Part shown: positions 17,640 to 26,576 of the stretch, one piece after another
How positions within the stretch are numbered: position 1 is the stretch's first letter
How the letters are laid out: each line of letters begins with the position of its first letter
DNA from: CAWAND01 sp963807065
GTDB taxonomy: Bacteria > Chloroflexota > Anaerolineae > Anaerolineales > E44-bin32
Direction of reading: 5' to 3'
DNA: 64,000 nucleotides
Assembly: GCA_963807065.1 (NCBI GenBank)
Contig: CAWDZQ010000003.1
Coordinates: 1,302,001 to 1,366,000 of the forward strand
Notes under the pieces: model-generated
Databases searched by the model: none
What the model was told of the DNA's origin: nothing
The model's input: only the letters and a program-made list of their open reading frames with translations
Program-made: the position numbers and the translations under genes

Positions 17640-19514
17640 CTAGCGTGAAAAGATAGCCGTAAGCTGATGGAACAGCTGGGGATTGTAGGTTTCGAAATTC
17701 CCCTGGAACCCAGTCATGGCCAGCAGCGTGCCGGTGAGGACCGACGCCAAGGCCAGCCAGAAGGCCACGGCTATGACCATCCGTCGGGAGAACGGGCGAA
17801 GGGACAGGCGGCGATACGCCTCCCAGAAGCCGATGGCCGCCAACAAACCGAGTGTGGGGACAAAATCGACTTCATGTCGCATTGAGACGGCCACAAAGGA
17901 AGCCAGCGGCGCGATCAGCAAGACTGCGGCACCGATGAGGAAGGTCTCGGCGCCCTGGACGCCTGTCAGCATCTCGCTCCAGCCGGCCCAACCCTGGCGT
18001 TTTCCGGCCACTCTCCCAAGCGCCCTTCCCCAGCCCACGATGACCACGCCTATGAGCCAAAGAAACGGAATCGCCACCAGTACGCCAGCGACCTTCTCGG
18101 TGTGGTAGCCGTCGGGCGCGTAGGTGTGTGTAAGCCAGATGTAGTACTGCCCCCACTCTGGCTTGAGATAGGGGAAGACATTCAGGTAATGAATACCGTT
18201 CAAGAGGTAGTTGTAGAGGTTGGGAATGGCGTTTTGAAGACCAAACACCTTTGAGTACTCGTGATACTTATCCCAGCGGCCCAGCTGGAAGCGATGGCCG
18301 AATTCGAGCCATGAGCCAAAGCGGGCCTGATTGTACGCGCCAAACAGGACGACTGCGATGAACATCGGCAGTCCGGCCGCCAACGACGTTCCGGCAACCT
18401 GCCCCAGCCTGGCGTGTCTTGCCTTCAGCGTCATGCCCACGCCCACGGCAAGGACGAACAGGCAGGCTAGCGCCAGATTCAGGCGGCAGGCGAAGGCCAG
18501 TGCGAGCAAGGCGCTGGCTGCCGCCAGGCGCCGCAGGGACAGCGGATCGCCCCAAAAGGCCGGCATGACCACCAGAAGGCCGGCCAACAGGAAGAACTGC
18601 CCCGATGCGATGGCCACCTCATACACGGCCCCTCGGCTGAGCAGCCAGACCAGAGGGGTTGCCCCGGCCAGGGCGACAACGGGGGGCAGGACGGTCCACC
18701 ATGGCAGACCCCCAGGCCATCGCCGCCAGAGGGCCAGGACGCACAGGATCGCCATCAGACTTAGCCCTGCCAGGAAGAAAAGTGCCAGCAGTCCATCATT
18801 CACCTGGACCGGGGCAATCAGCTTGACCGCAGCCAGCAGCACCGACGGCACAGGCCCCCAGTAGAGGAAGAATTTGCCTTTGTAGTAAGAGATGTCCCAG
18901 AGCCCGGGCAGAAACTGACGGGACTCCATCACGTAGGGATCGGGCATGGCCAGCAGCTCGGGTGACGGCTGTACCGGCAGGCTCAGCTTGCCCTGAACGA
19001 AACCCTGCGCCAGCAGATCGAAGTCGCTTGTCGTCGGCGGCCAGTTCGTCCAGGTGCCCACGGAACCAATCCAGACGTAGACCACCAGCGCAGCCATCCA
19101 GATGAAGATGCTTGCGCTGTACGCAGTCCGCTGAGGTGTGGCCACCAGGTTGCGTAGGACAGGTATGCGGTGCGCGCCATTCGAGACCGAGCCTCCGGCC
19201 TTGGTCAGCCCCTCGCTGAGCCTGCGGACCACCGGCTGGCGCGCCAGCGCGCCCCCCACCCTGCCCATCGCTTCCCCGATCACGCGAAGCCGATGTGAAC
19301 TCCTACTTCGCTGCCGAGCCCATTTAGCCCAACCAGGAACCCAAGCTGCGACGGTCAGGGCCAGGCCAACGCCAAAGAAAAGCTTGCGCGACGGACCCCA
19401 GTTTGAATTGTTGTCCAAGCCCAGCTGAAGGGCGAATATCGCCGCCCCGGCCAACCCCAGACCCACGAGCGTGAGACAGGCGCGCAAGGCAGTACGCCAC
19501 CGGTGTGCACGCAT
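17640..19514 (-). CDS. Large polytopic membrane protein, GT-C-like, function unassigned
   Basis: About 624 aa. It opens with two membrane spans, then a basic cytoplasmic stretch (about residues 60-125), then 10 or more spans. The first large outer loop reads SDFDLLAQGFVQGKLSLPVQ, then MESRQFLPGLWDISYYKGKF, FLYWGPVPSVLL. I recognise this pattern from uncharacterised bacterial membrane proteins and infer a GT-C-like fold from the acidic DFD in that loop. The ATG at 19514 is preferred; a TTG at 19529 is in frame. The start is about 68 bases below a TTGTGAA-N4-TTCACAA palindrome, and the gene is divergent from the epimerase gene at 19807. Confidence 0.7.
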   Translation of the reverse strand: MRAHRWRTALRACLTLVGLGLAGAAIFALQLGLDNNSNWGPSRKLFFGVGLALTVAAWVPGWAKWARQRSRSSHRLRVIGEAMGRVGGALARQPVVRRLSEGLTKAGGSVSNGAHRIPVLRNLVATPQRTAYSASIFIWMAALVVYVWIGSVGTWTNWPPTTSDFDLLAQGFVQGKLSLPVQPSPELLAMPDPYVMESRQFLPGLWDISYYKGKFFLYWGPVPSVLLAAVKLIAPVQVNDGLLALFFLAGLSLMAILCVLALWRRWPGGLPWWTVLPPVVALAGATPLVWLLSRGAVYEVAIASGQFFLLAGLLVVMPAFWGDPLSLRRLAAASALLALAFACRLNLALACLFVLAVGVGMTLKARHARLGQVAGTSLAAGLPMFIAVVLFGAYNQARFGSWLEFGHRFQLGRWDKYHEYSKVFGLQNAIPNLYNYLLNGIHYLNVFPYLKPEWGQYYIWLTHTYAPDGYHTEKVAGVLVAIPFLWLIGVVIVGWGRALGRVAGKRQGWAGWSEMLTGVQGAETFLIGAAVLLIAPLASFVAVSMRHEVDFVPTLGLLAAIGFWEAYRRLSLRPFSRRMVIAVAFWLALASVLTGTLLAMTGFQGNFETYNPQLFHQLTAIFSR

Positions 19515-19806
19515 ATCAGGGCCTATCAAGTCTCATCATGGTAAGCAAAGGGCGGATTCAAGACCCCAATGAAGGGCCACATTGTGAAATCCTTCACAAC
19601 CAGTCGGTCCCGCGTCATAGCCCGTCGGCGGCGACCTTCTCTCAGCTGATTCACGATGGGAAATGATAGCATAGGCCGTTCGCCACCTGGCCGGCGCCGA
19701 GCAGGCTGAGTGTGTCCCGGTCAAGCCTTTCCAGATACAATGTGCCTGACCTGGCAGATGCAGCCGGGGGGTCAGGCGAAGGTTCATTCGAAGGGAACCA
19801 GCTCAG
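19515..19806. promoter_or_regulatory. Divergent intergenic region
   Basis: These 292 bases separate a minus-strand gene from a plus-strand pair, so both promoters must lie here. A palindromic operator-like site sits at 19582-19599. For the plus-strand operon, TACAAT at 19736-19741 is a possible -10 box, but no good -35 box precedes it. GAAGGGAA about ten bases before the ATG at 19807 can act as ribosome-binding site. Promoter assignments are weak. Confidence 0.4.
19582..19599. promoter_or_regulatory. TTGTGAA-N4-TTCACAA palindrome (CRP- or Rex-like operator candidate)
   Basis: The sequence TTGTGAAATCCTTCACAA is a perfect 7+7 inverted repeat around four bases. It contains the CRP-type TGTGA-N6-TCACA core and equally fits the TTGTGAA-N4-TTCACAA operator type described for Rex. 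It lies 53-85 bases above the start of the 17640-19514 gene and about 210 bases above the plus-strand operon. It is the best of five such sites in the window. Confidence 0.55.
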
Positions 19807-20850
19807 ATGCAGGTATTGGTCACTGGAAGCAGTGGACTCATCGGGTCGGAAGCTGTGGTGTTCTTCGATTCATTGGGGGCTGATGTGGTCGGTGTGGACA
19901 ACAACATGCGCGCCGATTTTTTCGGTCATAAGGGGGACACCTCAACCAACCGGCAGCGGCTTTTGTCCGTGTGCCAACGTTTCAGCCACATCGATCTCGA
20001 TATTCGCGACCGCCCGGCGGTGGACAGGCTCTTCGGCACCAATGCCTTCGACATCGTCATCCACGCCGCCGCTCAGCCGAGTCACGATCTGGCTGCCCGC
20101 CGGCCGTTCGACGATTTCGACGTCAACGCTGGCGGCACGCTCAACTTGCTCGAGTCCTGCCGCCAGCACGCGTCGAAGGCAGTGTTCATTTTCGTGAGCA
20201 CCAACAAGGTCTACGGTGACCGGCCGAATACGATTAGATTGAAAGAGTTGGCCACCCGCTGGGACTACGATGACCCAGCCTTCGCACACGGCATTCCGGA
20301 AGACTTCCCCGTCGATCAGAGCCTGCACTCGCTTTTCGGCGCCTCCAAACTAGCGGCCGATGTAATCACCCAAGAATATGGACGCTACTTCGGCCTGAGA
20401 ACGGGCATCTTCAGGGGCGGCTGCCTGACCGGTCCCCATCACGCCGGAGTCGAACTGCACGGGTTTCTGAACTACTTGGTCCATGTGGCGCTTTTGGAAG
20501 CGCCCTATACGATTTTTGGCTACAAGGGCAAGCAGGTCCGTGATCAGATCCACAGCCACGACGTGATTCGAGCTTTCTGGGCCTTCGCCCAGAATCCCCG
20601 GCCGGGCGAGGTCTACAACTTGGGCGGGGGCAAGGCCAACGCGGCCAGCTTGCTCGAGTGCGTGGACATGATCGAGGCCCGTACCGGCAAACGCCCTCAG
20701 CTCACGTACTCCGATGAAAATCGCGTCGGCGATCACATTTGCTACTATACGGATCTTTCAAAGCTGAAACACGATTTTCCCGCATGGGATCAGGAGTATG
20801 ACCTGGACCGGATCGTCGACGAAATCATCGAGCACGTGTCTGCTGCTTAG
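19807..20850 (+). CDS. NAD-dependent epimerase, CDP-paratose 2-epimerase (tyvelose epimerase)-like
   Basis: Protein of 347 aa, extended SDR fold. The NAD loop is TGSSGLIGS at 6-14, followed by DNNMRADFFG (31-40), which marks the CDP-tyvelose epimerase-like subgroup. VSTNKVYG lies at 130-137. CFRGG-like FRGGCLTGPHHAGVELHGF and FGYKGKQVRDQIHSHDVI follow, also characteristic. At the usual catalytic YxxxK position the sequence is SLFGASK, with Phe177 in place of Tyr and Lys181 kept. It would invert C2 of a CDP-3,6-dideoxyhexose or related nucleotide sugar. It forms a two-gene plus-strand unit with the GT4 gene 21 bases downstream. No CDP-sugar dehydratase genes are in the window, so the real substrate is uncertain. 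Confidence 0.8.
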   Translation: MQVLVTGSSGLIGSEAVVFFDSLGADVVGVDNNMRADFFGHKGDTSTNRQRLLSVCQRFSHIDLDIRDRPAVDRLFGTNAFDIVIHAAAQPSHDLAARRPFDDFDVNAGGTLNLLESCRQHASKAVFIFVSTNKVYGDRPNTIRLKELATRWDYDDPAFAHGIPEDFPVDQSLHSLFGASKLAADVITQEYGRYFGLRTGIFRGGCLTGPHHAGVELHGFLNYLVHVALLEAPYTIFGYKGKQVRDQIHSHDVIRAFWAFAQNPRPGEVYNLGGGKANAASLLECVDMIEARTGKRPQLTYSDENRVGDHICYYTDLSKLKHDFPAWDQEYDLDRIVDEIIEHVSAA

Positions 20851-20871
20851 CCCTGGCCGGAAGATGCACCT

Positions 20872-22128
20872 ATGCGCCTGACCATCATCAATCAGTTTTA
20901 CGCACCCGATCTGGCGCCCACCGGCCACATGGCGGCGTCCTTGGCTGCGCACCGATCTGGACTGGGAGATGAGGTGTCGGTCATCACCAGCGCCGGAGGA
21001 TACGTCCCCCAATCACGTTTGGAGTCATCAAACGCCCAAGACAATCGCCACATTTACCGGCTTTGGACGCCTCGGGCTGGGAAGAGCTCGGCCCTGACCC
21101 GCCTAGCAGACTACACCGCGTTCACCATCCAGGCATGTCTTCGCGTCCTTTCACTGCCTGCCCAGGACGTCATCGTCTCCTTGACCACACCTCCATTCAT
21201 CGCCTGGATCGCCGTCTTCCACAAGCTGTTCCATCGTTCGACAGTCATCGTGCTCTGGAACATGGATTGCTATCCAGAGATCGCCGAAAGGAGCGGGGTC
21301 ATCCGCCGGGGCGGGGTCATCAGCCGGCTTCTGCGCTGGCTCAACCACCTACTGTTCCACCGGCTGACGGCGGTCGTGTGCCTGGACCGAGCGATGCTCG
21401 AGCTGCTCAAATCGAGCTACATGCCGCCTGAGGCGGGTCCATCCTGGCATGTGGTTCCCAACTGGGAATCATTGGACCAGTTTCCAGCGGACAAAAACCC
21501 GCCATCCTGGAAGGCAGGCGAAGTGTTAGACCTACAATCCGGCTTCACGGTGCTCTATCTGGGCAACGCAGGTTTCGGCCACAGCTTTGAAAGCGTGATA
21601 TCGGCGGCCGATCGACTGGCCGATCAACCGTTCAACTGGCTCTTCGTCGGCGGCGGCGACAAGTTCGATTGGTTGAGGAAAGAGAAGGAGGCCCACGGGC
21701 TGCCAAAGCTGCACCTGTATCCCTATGTGGCGAAGGAGGAGACGGCATCGGTCATGGCCGCCGCGGGCTGCGCTCTGATCACCATGAACCATAACGCGTT
21801 GGGCGTCATCAGCCCGAGCAAGCTCCACGCCAATCTGGCCATGGGCTTACCGATCCTCTACGTCGGTCCTGCGGGGGGAAATGTCGATGAGGCGATCCAG
21901 CGCTACGGAGTTGGCGTCAGCCTTCGGCATGGCGATGTCGACGGGATCGTCGAGTTCGTCCGTCGGCTGGCCGACGAGCCTGATTTTCGGGCCGCATTGA
22001 GCCGAAAGGCGCGCGCCGCCTTCGAGGCGGCCTACTGCGACACCCAGACACTGCCCATGTTCGACGTTGTGATCGAAAACGCCTATCGGTCACGGGCCGC
22101 GGGTGCCACCGGACCCATTGCGCGCTAA
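20872..22128 (+). CDS. Glycosyltransferase family 4 (WcaI-like)
   Basis: Protein of 418 aa. The N-terminal domain starts LTIINQFYAPDLAPTGHM, the usual opening of WcaI-type GT4s. The second Rossmann domain has FTVLYLGNAGFGHSFESVI (about 225-243), FVGGGDKFDWL and YVAKEETASVMAAA. It ends with SPSKLHANLAMGLPILYVGP, where the E-x7-E region of GT4 normally sits. It should be a cytoplasmic, retaining nucleotide-sugar transferase building the repeat unit. It follows the epimerase gene by 21 bases and is probably co-transcribed. It converges on the minus-strand GT2 at 22190; no obvious terminator hairpin with T-run lies in the 61 bases between. Confidence 0.85.
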   Translation: MRLTIINQFYAPDLAPTGHMAASLAAHRSGLGDEVSVITSAGGYVPQSRLESSNAQDNRHIYRLWTPRAGKSSALTRLADYTAFTIQACLRVLSLPAQDVIVSLTTPPFIAWIAVFHKLFHRSTVIVLWNMDCYPEIAERSGVIRRGGVISRLLRWLNHLLFHRLTAVVCLDRAMLELLKSSYMPPEAGPSWHVVPNWESLDQFPADKNPPSWKAGEVLDLQSGFTVLYLGNAGFGHSFESVISAADRLADQPFNWLFVGGGDKFDWLRKEKEAHGLPKLHLYPYVAKEETASVMAAAGCALITMNHNALGVISPSKLHANLAMGLPILYVGPAGGNVDEAIQRYGVGVSLRHGDVDGIVEFVRRLADEPDFRAALSRKARAAFEAAYCDTQTLPMFDVVIENAYRSRAAGATGPIAR

Positions 22129-22189
22129 CTGAGATCTGGCTCCGGGTGCGTTGGCGAGGGCGGGCGCGTCGTGCATGCCGATGGAGAAT

Positions 22190-23044
22190 CTAGGACGGGT
22201 CGGCGGAAGATGAGCCCCCGGCCCGGCGCCCCCTTCCGAACTTCCATTTGCGCCACTCGAGTCGAAGCGGCATCAAGGGTTCCACGACGCGGCGCACGAG
22301 GTACTTGGCGTACAGGATGGAAAACCTGCTCCCGCCATCTTCAAAGTGCAGCTTGATCATTTCCGGCCAGCATCGGCGGGCCGCCGTCCTCGACTTGGAT
22401 GCGTCGTGGATCCTGAAATGCGCCAGCGGACTTGGCAGGTAGGCGATCGGCGATACGGCTGAAATGCCCACCCAAAGTGAGTAGTCCATGGCGTAGAAGT
22501 AGCTGGGATCCAGCGGGCCAACCATGTCCCAGATCTTGTGGCGGAAGAAGGTCGACTGCTGGGGAATAGTGTTCACGCCTCGCCGCAGGCCCTTGTGATC
22601 CGTAACGCCGGATGGATACTCGGCAAAGCGCTTGCCGCCCGCGTCCACATAGTAGGCGTGGCCGTATACCATCCCGATCTCGGGGTGCTCGGTCAGATAG
22701 TCCACGGCCTGCTCCACGGCTGTTGGCAGATAGACATCGTCTGAGTTCAACCATGCCAGAATCTCGCCCTTCGCCTTGGCAAACCCCTTGTTAATGGCGT
22801 CGGTCTGGCCCTGATCGGATTCGGACACCCAATCCGTGAGCCGGTCAGCGTAACGCTGTATGATCTCGCGACTGCCGTCCGTGGACCCCCCGTCAACCAC
22901 GATATATTCGATGTTGGGGTATGTCTGACCAAGGACGGACTGGATCGTCTCTTCCAGATACTGGGCCTGATTGAAAGAAGGCGTGACGATGGACACCAGG
23001 GGACGTCGCTCGTCACCGCTTGGGTTGTCGTGCGAAGACATCAT
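22190..23044 (-). CDS. Glycosyltransferase family 2
   Basis: About 284 aa. It begins with LVSIVTPSFNQAQYLEETI, then IVVDGGSTDGS, then AINKGFAKAKGEILAWLNSDD with the DxD-type metal site as NSDD, and GMVYG. This is the WcaA-type inverting GT-A domain (about 1-220), followed by a basic tail. It is closely similar to the product of the next gene upstream (23062-24048), so they look like a tandem duplication. The ATG at 23044 is preferred. A TTG at 23065 would overlap the upstream stop by three bases. Confidence 0.85.
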   Translation of the reverse strand: MMSSHDNPSGDERRPLVSIVTPSFNQAQYLEETIQSVLGQTYPNIEYIVVDGGSTDGSREIIQRYADRLTDWVSESDQGQTDAINKGFAKAKGEILAWLNSDDVYLPTAVEQAVDYLTEHPEIGMVYGHAYYVDAGGKRFAEYPSGVTDHKGLRRGVNTIPQQSTFFRHKIWDMVGPLDPSYFYAMDYSLWVGISAVSPIAYLPSPLAHFRIHDASKSRTAARRCWPEMIKLHFEDGGSRFSILYAKYLVRRVVEPLMPLRLEWRKWKFGRGRRAGGSSSADPS

Positions 23045-23061
23045 GTCAGGGTTCAAGCCTC

Positions 23062-24048
23062 TCAAGACCGCTCGAATTCAATTCTTTGGCCCCTAAATCG
23101 AAGCCGGCGCCGGGTGGTCCGATACCACTCGAACATGCCTGCCAGGCCGATGAAGCTCAAGCCGGCCTGGACCACTTTGTACCAATAGCGGATCACCGTC
23201 CAGGGGTGAAGCACCGTCGCGCGGGCGATGTGCTTGAGGGCCGCACCGTATTGTCCGGCGTCTATCAAACGGCGTGCCGAGAACATGTTGACCCCGGCGT
23301 AGATGCGCCTCCGATGGCGTCCAATGACCTTCGCCAGATCAGCCTGGGTTTCCGCCCACGCGATGAGCCGCCACGCTTCATCGACGAAAACCGCCGCCTG
23401 AGCGATCGTCTTGGCCTCAGCGTGGCTCCTTTCCAAGGCCCAAAAACGTGCCATATGCTGTGTGGGGTACTTGCGCGCCATCCGTACCCACAAATCGTGA
23501 TCCAGCACCATGTGAAACTCGTCGTTCAAATAGCCGACGTCTTCAAGCGCACGACGCCGCATGAACACGGTCGGCTGCAGGATGACCTCGAAGCTCAGCA
23601 GGTCAACCAGGCTCAGTGTGCGGTAGGTATGGTGATCCAGCAGCCGGCGCTCGGCGTCCACCATCAGACCGTCCCCGTACACCATTCCCAGGGCGGGGTT
23701 CTCCAGCAGACAATCGACGGCTTCGCCCACAGCACCGGGGGCGTAGGCGTCGTCGGAGTTGAGCCAGGCGACGATCGCTCCCTTGGCTTTTCGCAGGCCC
23801 TTGTTGATGGCGTCGGCTTGGCCGGCGTCCGGCTCGGAAATCCACATGGCGAGCCGATCCTCGTAGCGCCGGATGACATCCAGACTGCCATCGGTGGATC
23901 CGCCGTCGACGATCAAGTATTCGAGGTTGGGATAGTCTTGGGTGAGGACCGATTGGATGGCCTCCTCCAACCATGGTCTCTGGTTGAAGGAAGGCATGAC
24001 GATGGACACCAGGGGCAGGTCGCCCCCGCGCTCAGGTTGCTTTGACAT
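23062..24048 (-). CDS. Glycosyltransferase family 2, tandem paralogue of the following gene
   Basis: About 328 aa. LVSIVMPSFNQRPWLEEAI, LIVDGGSTDGS, AINKGLRKAKGAIVAWLNSDD and LGMVYGDG parallel the neighbour at 22190-23044 nearly position for position. The C-terminal third (RRIYAGVNMFSARRLIDAGQY and a basic tail) differs. It should transfer a nucleotide sugar to the growing lipid-linked glycan on the cytoplasmic face. The ATG at 24048 follows TTGGAG closely; a TTG at 24057 is also in frame. Confidence 0.85.
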   Translation of the reverse strand: MSKQPERGGDLPLVSIVMPSFNQRPWLEEAIQSVLTQDYPNLEYLIVDGGSTDGSLDVIRRYEDRLAMWISEPDAGQADAINKGLRKAKGAIVAWLNSDDAYAPGAVGEAVDCLLENPALGMVYGDGLMVDAERRLLDHHTYRTLSLVDLLSFEVILQPTVFMRRRALEDVGYLNDEFHMVLDHDLWVRMARKYPTQHMARFWALERSHAEAKTIAQAAVFVDEAWRLIAWAETQADLAKVIGRHRRRIYAGVNMFSARRLIDAGQYGAALKHIARATVLHPWTVIRYWYKVVQAGLSFIGLAGMFEWYRTTRRRLRFRGQRIEFERS

Positions 24049-24164
24049 GCGCTCCAACAGTCTCTACCTGCCGATGAACCGCGCTTTTTCGGGGGTTCCA
24101 CCGACCCAGGCGGTTGAGGGTGCGGCGCTGCATTATAAGACACACGCCCCTTCCCCCTGCCGGC

Positions 24165-25661
24165 CTATTTGGCCGTGACCCGCTTCAACCCGTACGCCTG
24201 AGCGAAGCAAACGTTGACCCAATTTGCAGAGTCGCTGCTTATCTCGTCCAGCCCGCCCATATGCGTGAGCGAGGCAACAGGCAGCGACTCGATCCCGGCT
24301 TGATGGGCCTCGAGCACCTTGGTGAGGCGTTCATCCGAGCGGGCGGCAAAGTCTCGGGCATCCGGCAGCGGGGCGAGGAGCTGGCGGGTCGCACCGAAGC
24401 TGTCGAATCCGAGGGTGACCAGGGCCAGGACGCACACCACAGCCATACCAGCCTGGGGCCATCGTCCGGTCGCCGCCGGCCAATAACCCATCAACCAACG
24501 GCCCGCGGCCGCCCCCCAGAGGGCCATCCCCGTGGCCACGGCGAACTGGGCGCTGATCAGGAGCCTCCCATCGGGGTAGGAAGCCATGGCATATTGAGTT
24601 GGCGCCATGCAGGCCATCACCAGGCCGAATGTGAAAGGCGGCAGCGCGACCAAGAAGAGCAGCCGTCTGAGAGGCGACGCCCCTTCCACCGGCGATGCCT
24701 TCGTTCTTGGGGCGCTGGCCCCTCCGAGCAGGAACGGCAACGCAAGGCCGAGAGCCAGCCGCAGGGGATCCCCTCGCAACGTTCTGACCGAGAAGATGTA
24801 GGCATTGCGCGTGGTTTCCTTGAACCAGAAGACGGCGCTCGAAGACGGTGTCAGCAGCGCCTGACGGGCTGCATTGCCCGGGGCGGCGGCGACAACCAGC
24901 ATCCCCAGGATGCCTCCGAGCAGGCCGGCGCCGACCAACCTCAGCGCACTGGTCCTGGCGGTCCCGGCTTCGGCCAACAGCCACAGCAGCAGACACGCAC
25001 CTGCCAGGGCCGCCACAAGCATGCTGCCGACCGTCTCGGAATAACCCACCGCCACGGCCATCGCCAGGGCGGAGATCAATAGGCTGCCTGCCCCGACTTC
25101 CCCACCCTCTCGCCAGCCAAGGATCCAGCCGGCGTAGAAAGACGCCATAACCAAGGGTGCCACGTACGTGAGCACGCCCGTCTGCCAGTAAAGGGACTGG
25201 TACAGATTGGGTGCGCTGCTGATGGTCTCATAAACCACCAGACCTCCGATGAACCAGACGGCCCATCGGCTGCCACGGTCCTCTGACCGGGCCAACCACC
25301 GGGCGAACGCCCACCGGGCACCGACCAGCAGTCCCAGGAGATGGGCGGCTGGAAGCAGCGGCACCATCCAGGCGCCGAGGGCCTCGAAGATGTTGACCGT
25401 GAAGGTGAAGGCGAACCGTCCCGACCACGTGGTGTACCAGTAGACCTGACTGCCCCAGAATCCAAGATCTCGGAGACTGCCTAGAGTGCAAAAGTCGTCC
25501 GCCAGATAGCGCGATAAGGATCCCATGTACTCGGCGGCCGCGATGGGCACCAAGATGATGGCCCCGCCGACGATCGCCGCCCAAGTCTTCCAATGCGTCC
25601 GCCAGAAAGCCGGCATCGATGTCGAGGCGCCGGGAAGCGCCTGACTAGAAGAGCTCGTCAT
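24165..25661 (-). CDS. Polytopic membrane protein, DUF6056-like
   Basis: Protein of 498 aa with about 10-12 membrane spans. After the first span comes SRYLADDFCTLGSLRDLGFW (acidic pair D55-D56), then YWYTTWSGRFAFTFTVN. This pattern (ADDYC, then WSGRF) is what I associate with the DUF6056 group of uncharacterised membrane proteins. The acidic pair in the first outer loop again recalls GT-C enzymes. The assignment is from memory of the motif only. It overlaps the DUF115-like gene upstream by 17 bases, so the two are likely translated together. Confidence 0.65.
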   Translation of the reverse strand: MTSSSSQALPGASTSMPAFWRTHWKTWAAIVGGAIILVPIAAAEYMGSLSRYLADDFCTLGSLRDLGFWGSQVYWYTTWSGRFAFTFTVNIFEALGAWMVPLLPAAHLLGLLVGARWAFARWLARSEDRGSRWAVWFIGGLVVYETISSAPNLYQSLYWQTGVLTYVAPLVMASFYAGWILGWREGGEVGAGSLLISALAMAVAVGYSETVGSMLVAALAGACLLLWLLAEAGTARTSALRLVGAGLLGGILGMLVVAAAPGNAARQALLTPSSSAVFWFKETTRNAYIFSVRTLRGDPLRLALGLALPFLLGGASAPRTKASPVEGASPLRRLLFLVALPPFTFGLVMACMAPTQYAMASYPDGRLLISAQFAVATGMALWGAAAGRWLMGYWPAATGRWPQAGMAVVCVLALVTLGFDSFGATRQLLAPLPDARDFAARSDERLTKVLEAHQAGIESLPVASLTHMGGLDEISSDSANWVNVCFAQAYGLKRVTAK

Positions 25662-26460
25662 AGGCGACCTTGGGAAAGATCGTCAGCTTGCCGCCGATGG
25701 TGGCGTCCCGCACCCGCCGACCGTCGGTCTCAAATGCCTCTTTGGCAAGCCGGTAAGCCCTCTCGGAGGCATTCAGGTCGGGAAGCTGCCAGCGATAGCC
25801 CTTGCCGAAATACTCTGGCGAAAAGTGATTGGGGTCGTCCCCGTCCGATACCACAGTTACATTCGCCTGGCCCTTGGTGGCAAAGTCGTGATCCACCCCG
25901 ACCAGGATCACATCCTCGAAACCCATGTAATAGGCGAGCTGCAGGGCGACATAGGTGACCGTGGAGCCTTCGAAGACGCGCCGCGTCATGTCGGTGGCGA
26001 AGTCTTCCGGACCCGTGTAGTCGGTGTCGAGGTAAATGACCTGCTCGTCGCCTCGCATCCATCGCCTTCCCCGCCAGGTGATGAACTTGGGAATGGAGAG
26101 GCTGCGCAGATCATCGGCGGATTGTTCAATGACGAGAGTGTTCACACAAACCAGGCAGTTGGTCGGAAAGCCGAGTTCGGAGAACAGGAGATAGACGCGA
26201 TTGAGGCCGAAAGTGTATTCATCCTTTAGGCGGGCTAGATCGGTGCGACCTAGGCTGGGACCGTTGCCCAGAATGAAGCACCGTTCTCCGACGTGCTGAT
26301 TCCTAAAGCTTGGCAACCGATTCTGGCTCCGCTCCCAGCTTGAATCAAACGGCATCGCCAATTGATGCCGTCCCCGGTTGTACCACCACCAGTATGGCGC
26401 TGTGATGCGGCGCCTGATCGGCACGGGGACAAGCCGCCTGAAGCTTTCAATCAAATCCAT
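25645..26460 (-). CDS. DUF115 / MptE-like (6-hydroxymethylpterin diphosphokinase-like) protein
   Basis: About 271 aa from the ATG at 26460; the open frame reaches 26529 but the added residues are not protein-like for the family. The hallmark CFILGNGPSLGRTDLARL lies near residue 61-78. TFGLNRVYLLF, LVCVNTLVIEQ and GFEDVILVGVDHDF follow. This is the Rossmann-like domain shared by MptE-type pterin kinases, DUF115 proteins and the Maf flagellin-glycosylation proteins. In polysaccharide loci such proteins probably handle sugars or glycan precursors, and pterin chemistry is unlikely here (inference from context). The gene's 3' end overlaps the DUF6056-like gene by 17 bases. Confidence 0.75.
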   Translation of the reverse strand: MDLIESFRRLVPVPIRRRITAPYWWWYNRGRHQLAMPFDSSWERSQNRLPSFRNQHVGERCFILGNGPSLGRTDLARLKDEYTFGLNRVYLLFSELGFPTNCLVCVNTLVIEQSADDLRSLSIPKFITWRGRRWMRGDEQVIYLDTDYTGPEDFATDMTRRVFEGSTVTYVALQLAYYMGFEDVILVGVDHDFATKGQANVTVVSDGDDPNHFSPEYFGKGYRWQLPDLNASERAYRLAKEAFETDGRRVRDATIGGKLTIFPKVAYDELF

Positions 26461-26576
26461 GCTGATCCATTGGCCGATACCACGAATTCTCCTGGCGGAA
26501 ACGCCGGCGGGTCCGGGGGCACGCGGCACATTCTACCCGCGATCGTTTCGTCGGCTTAGGGACCGCTCGCCGCGGG

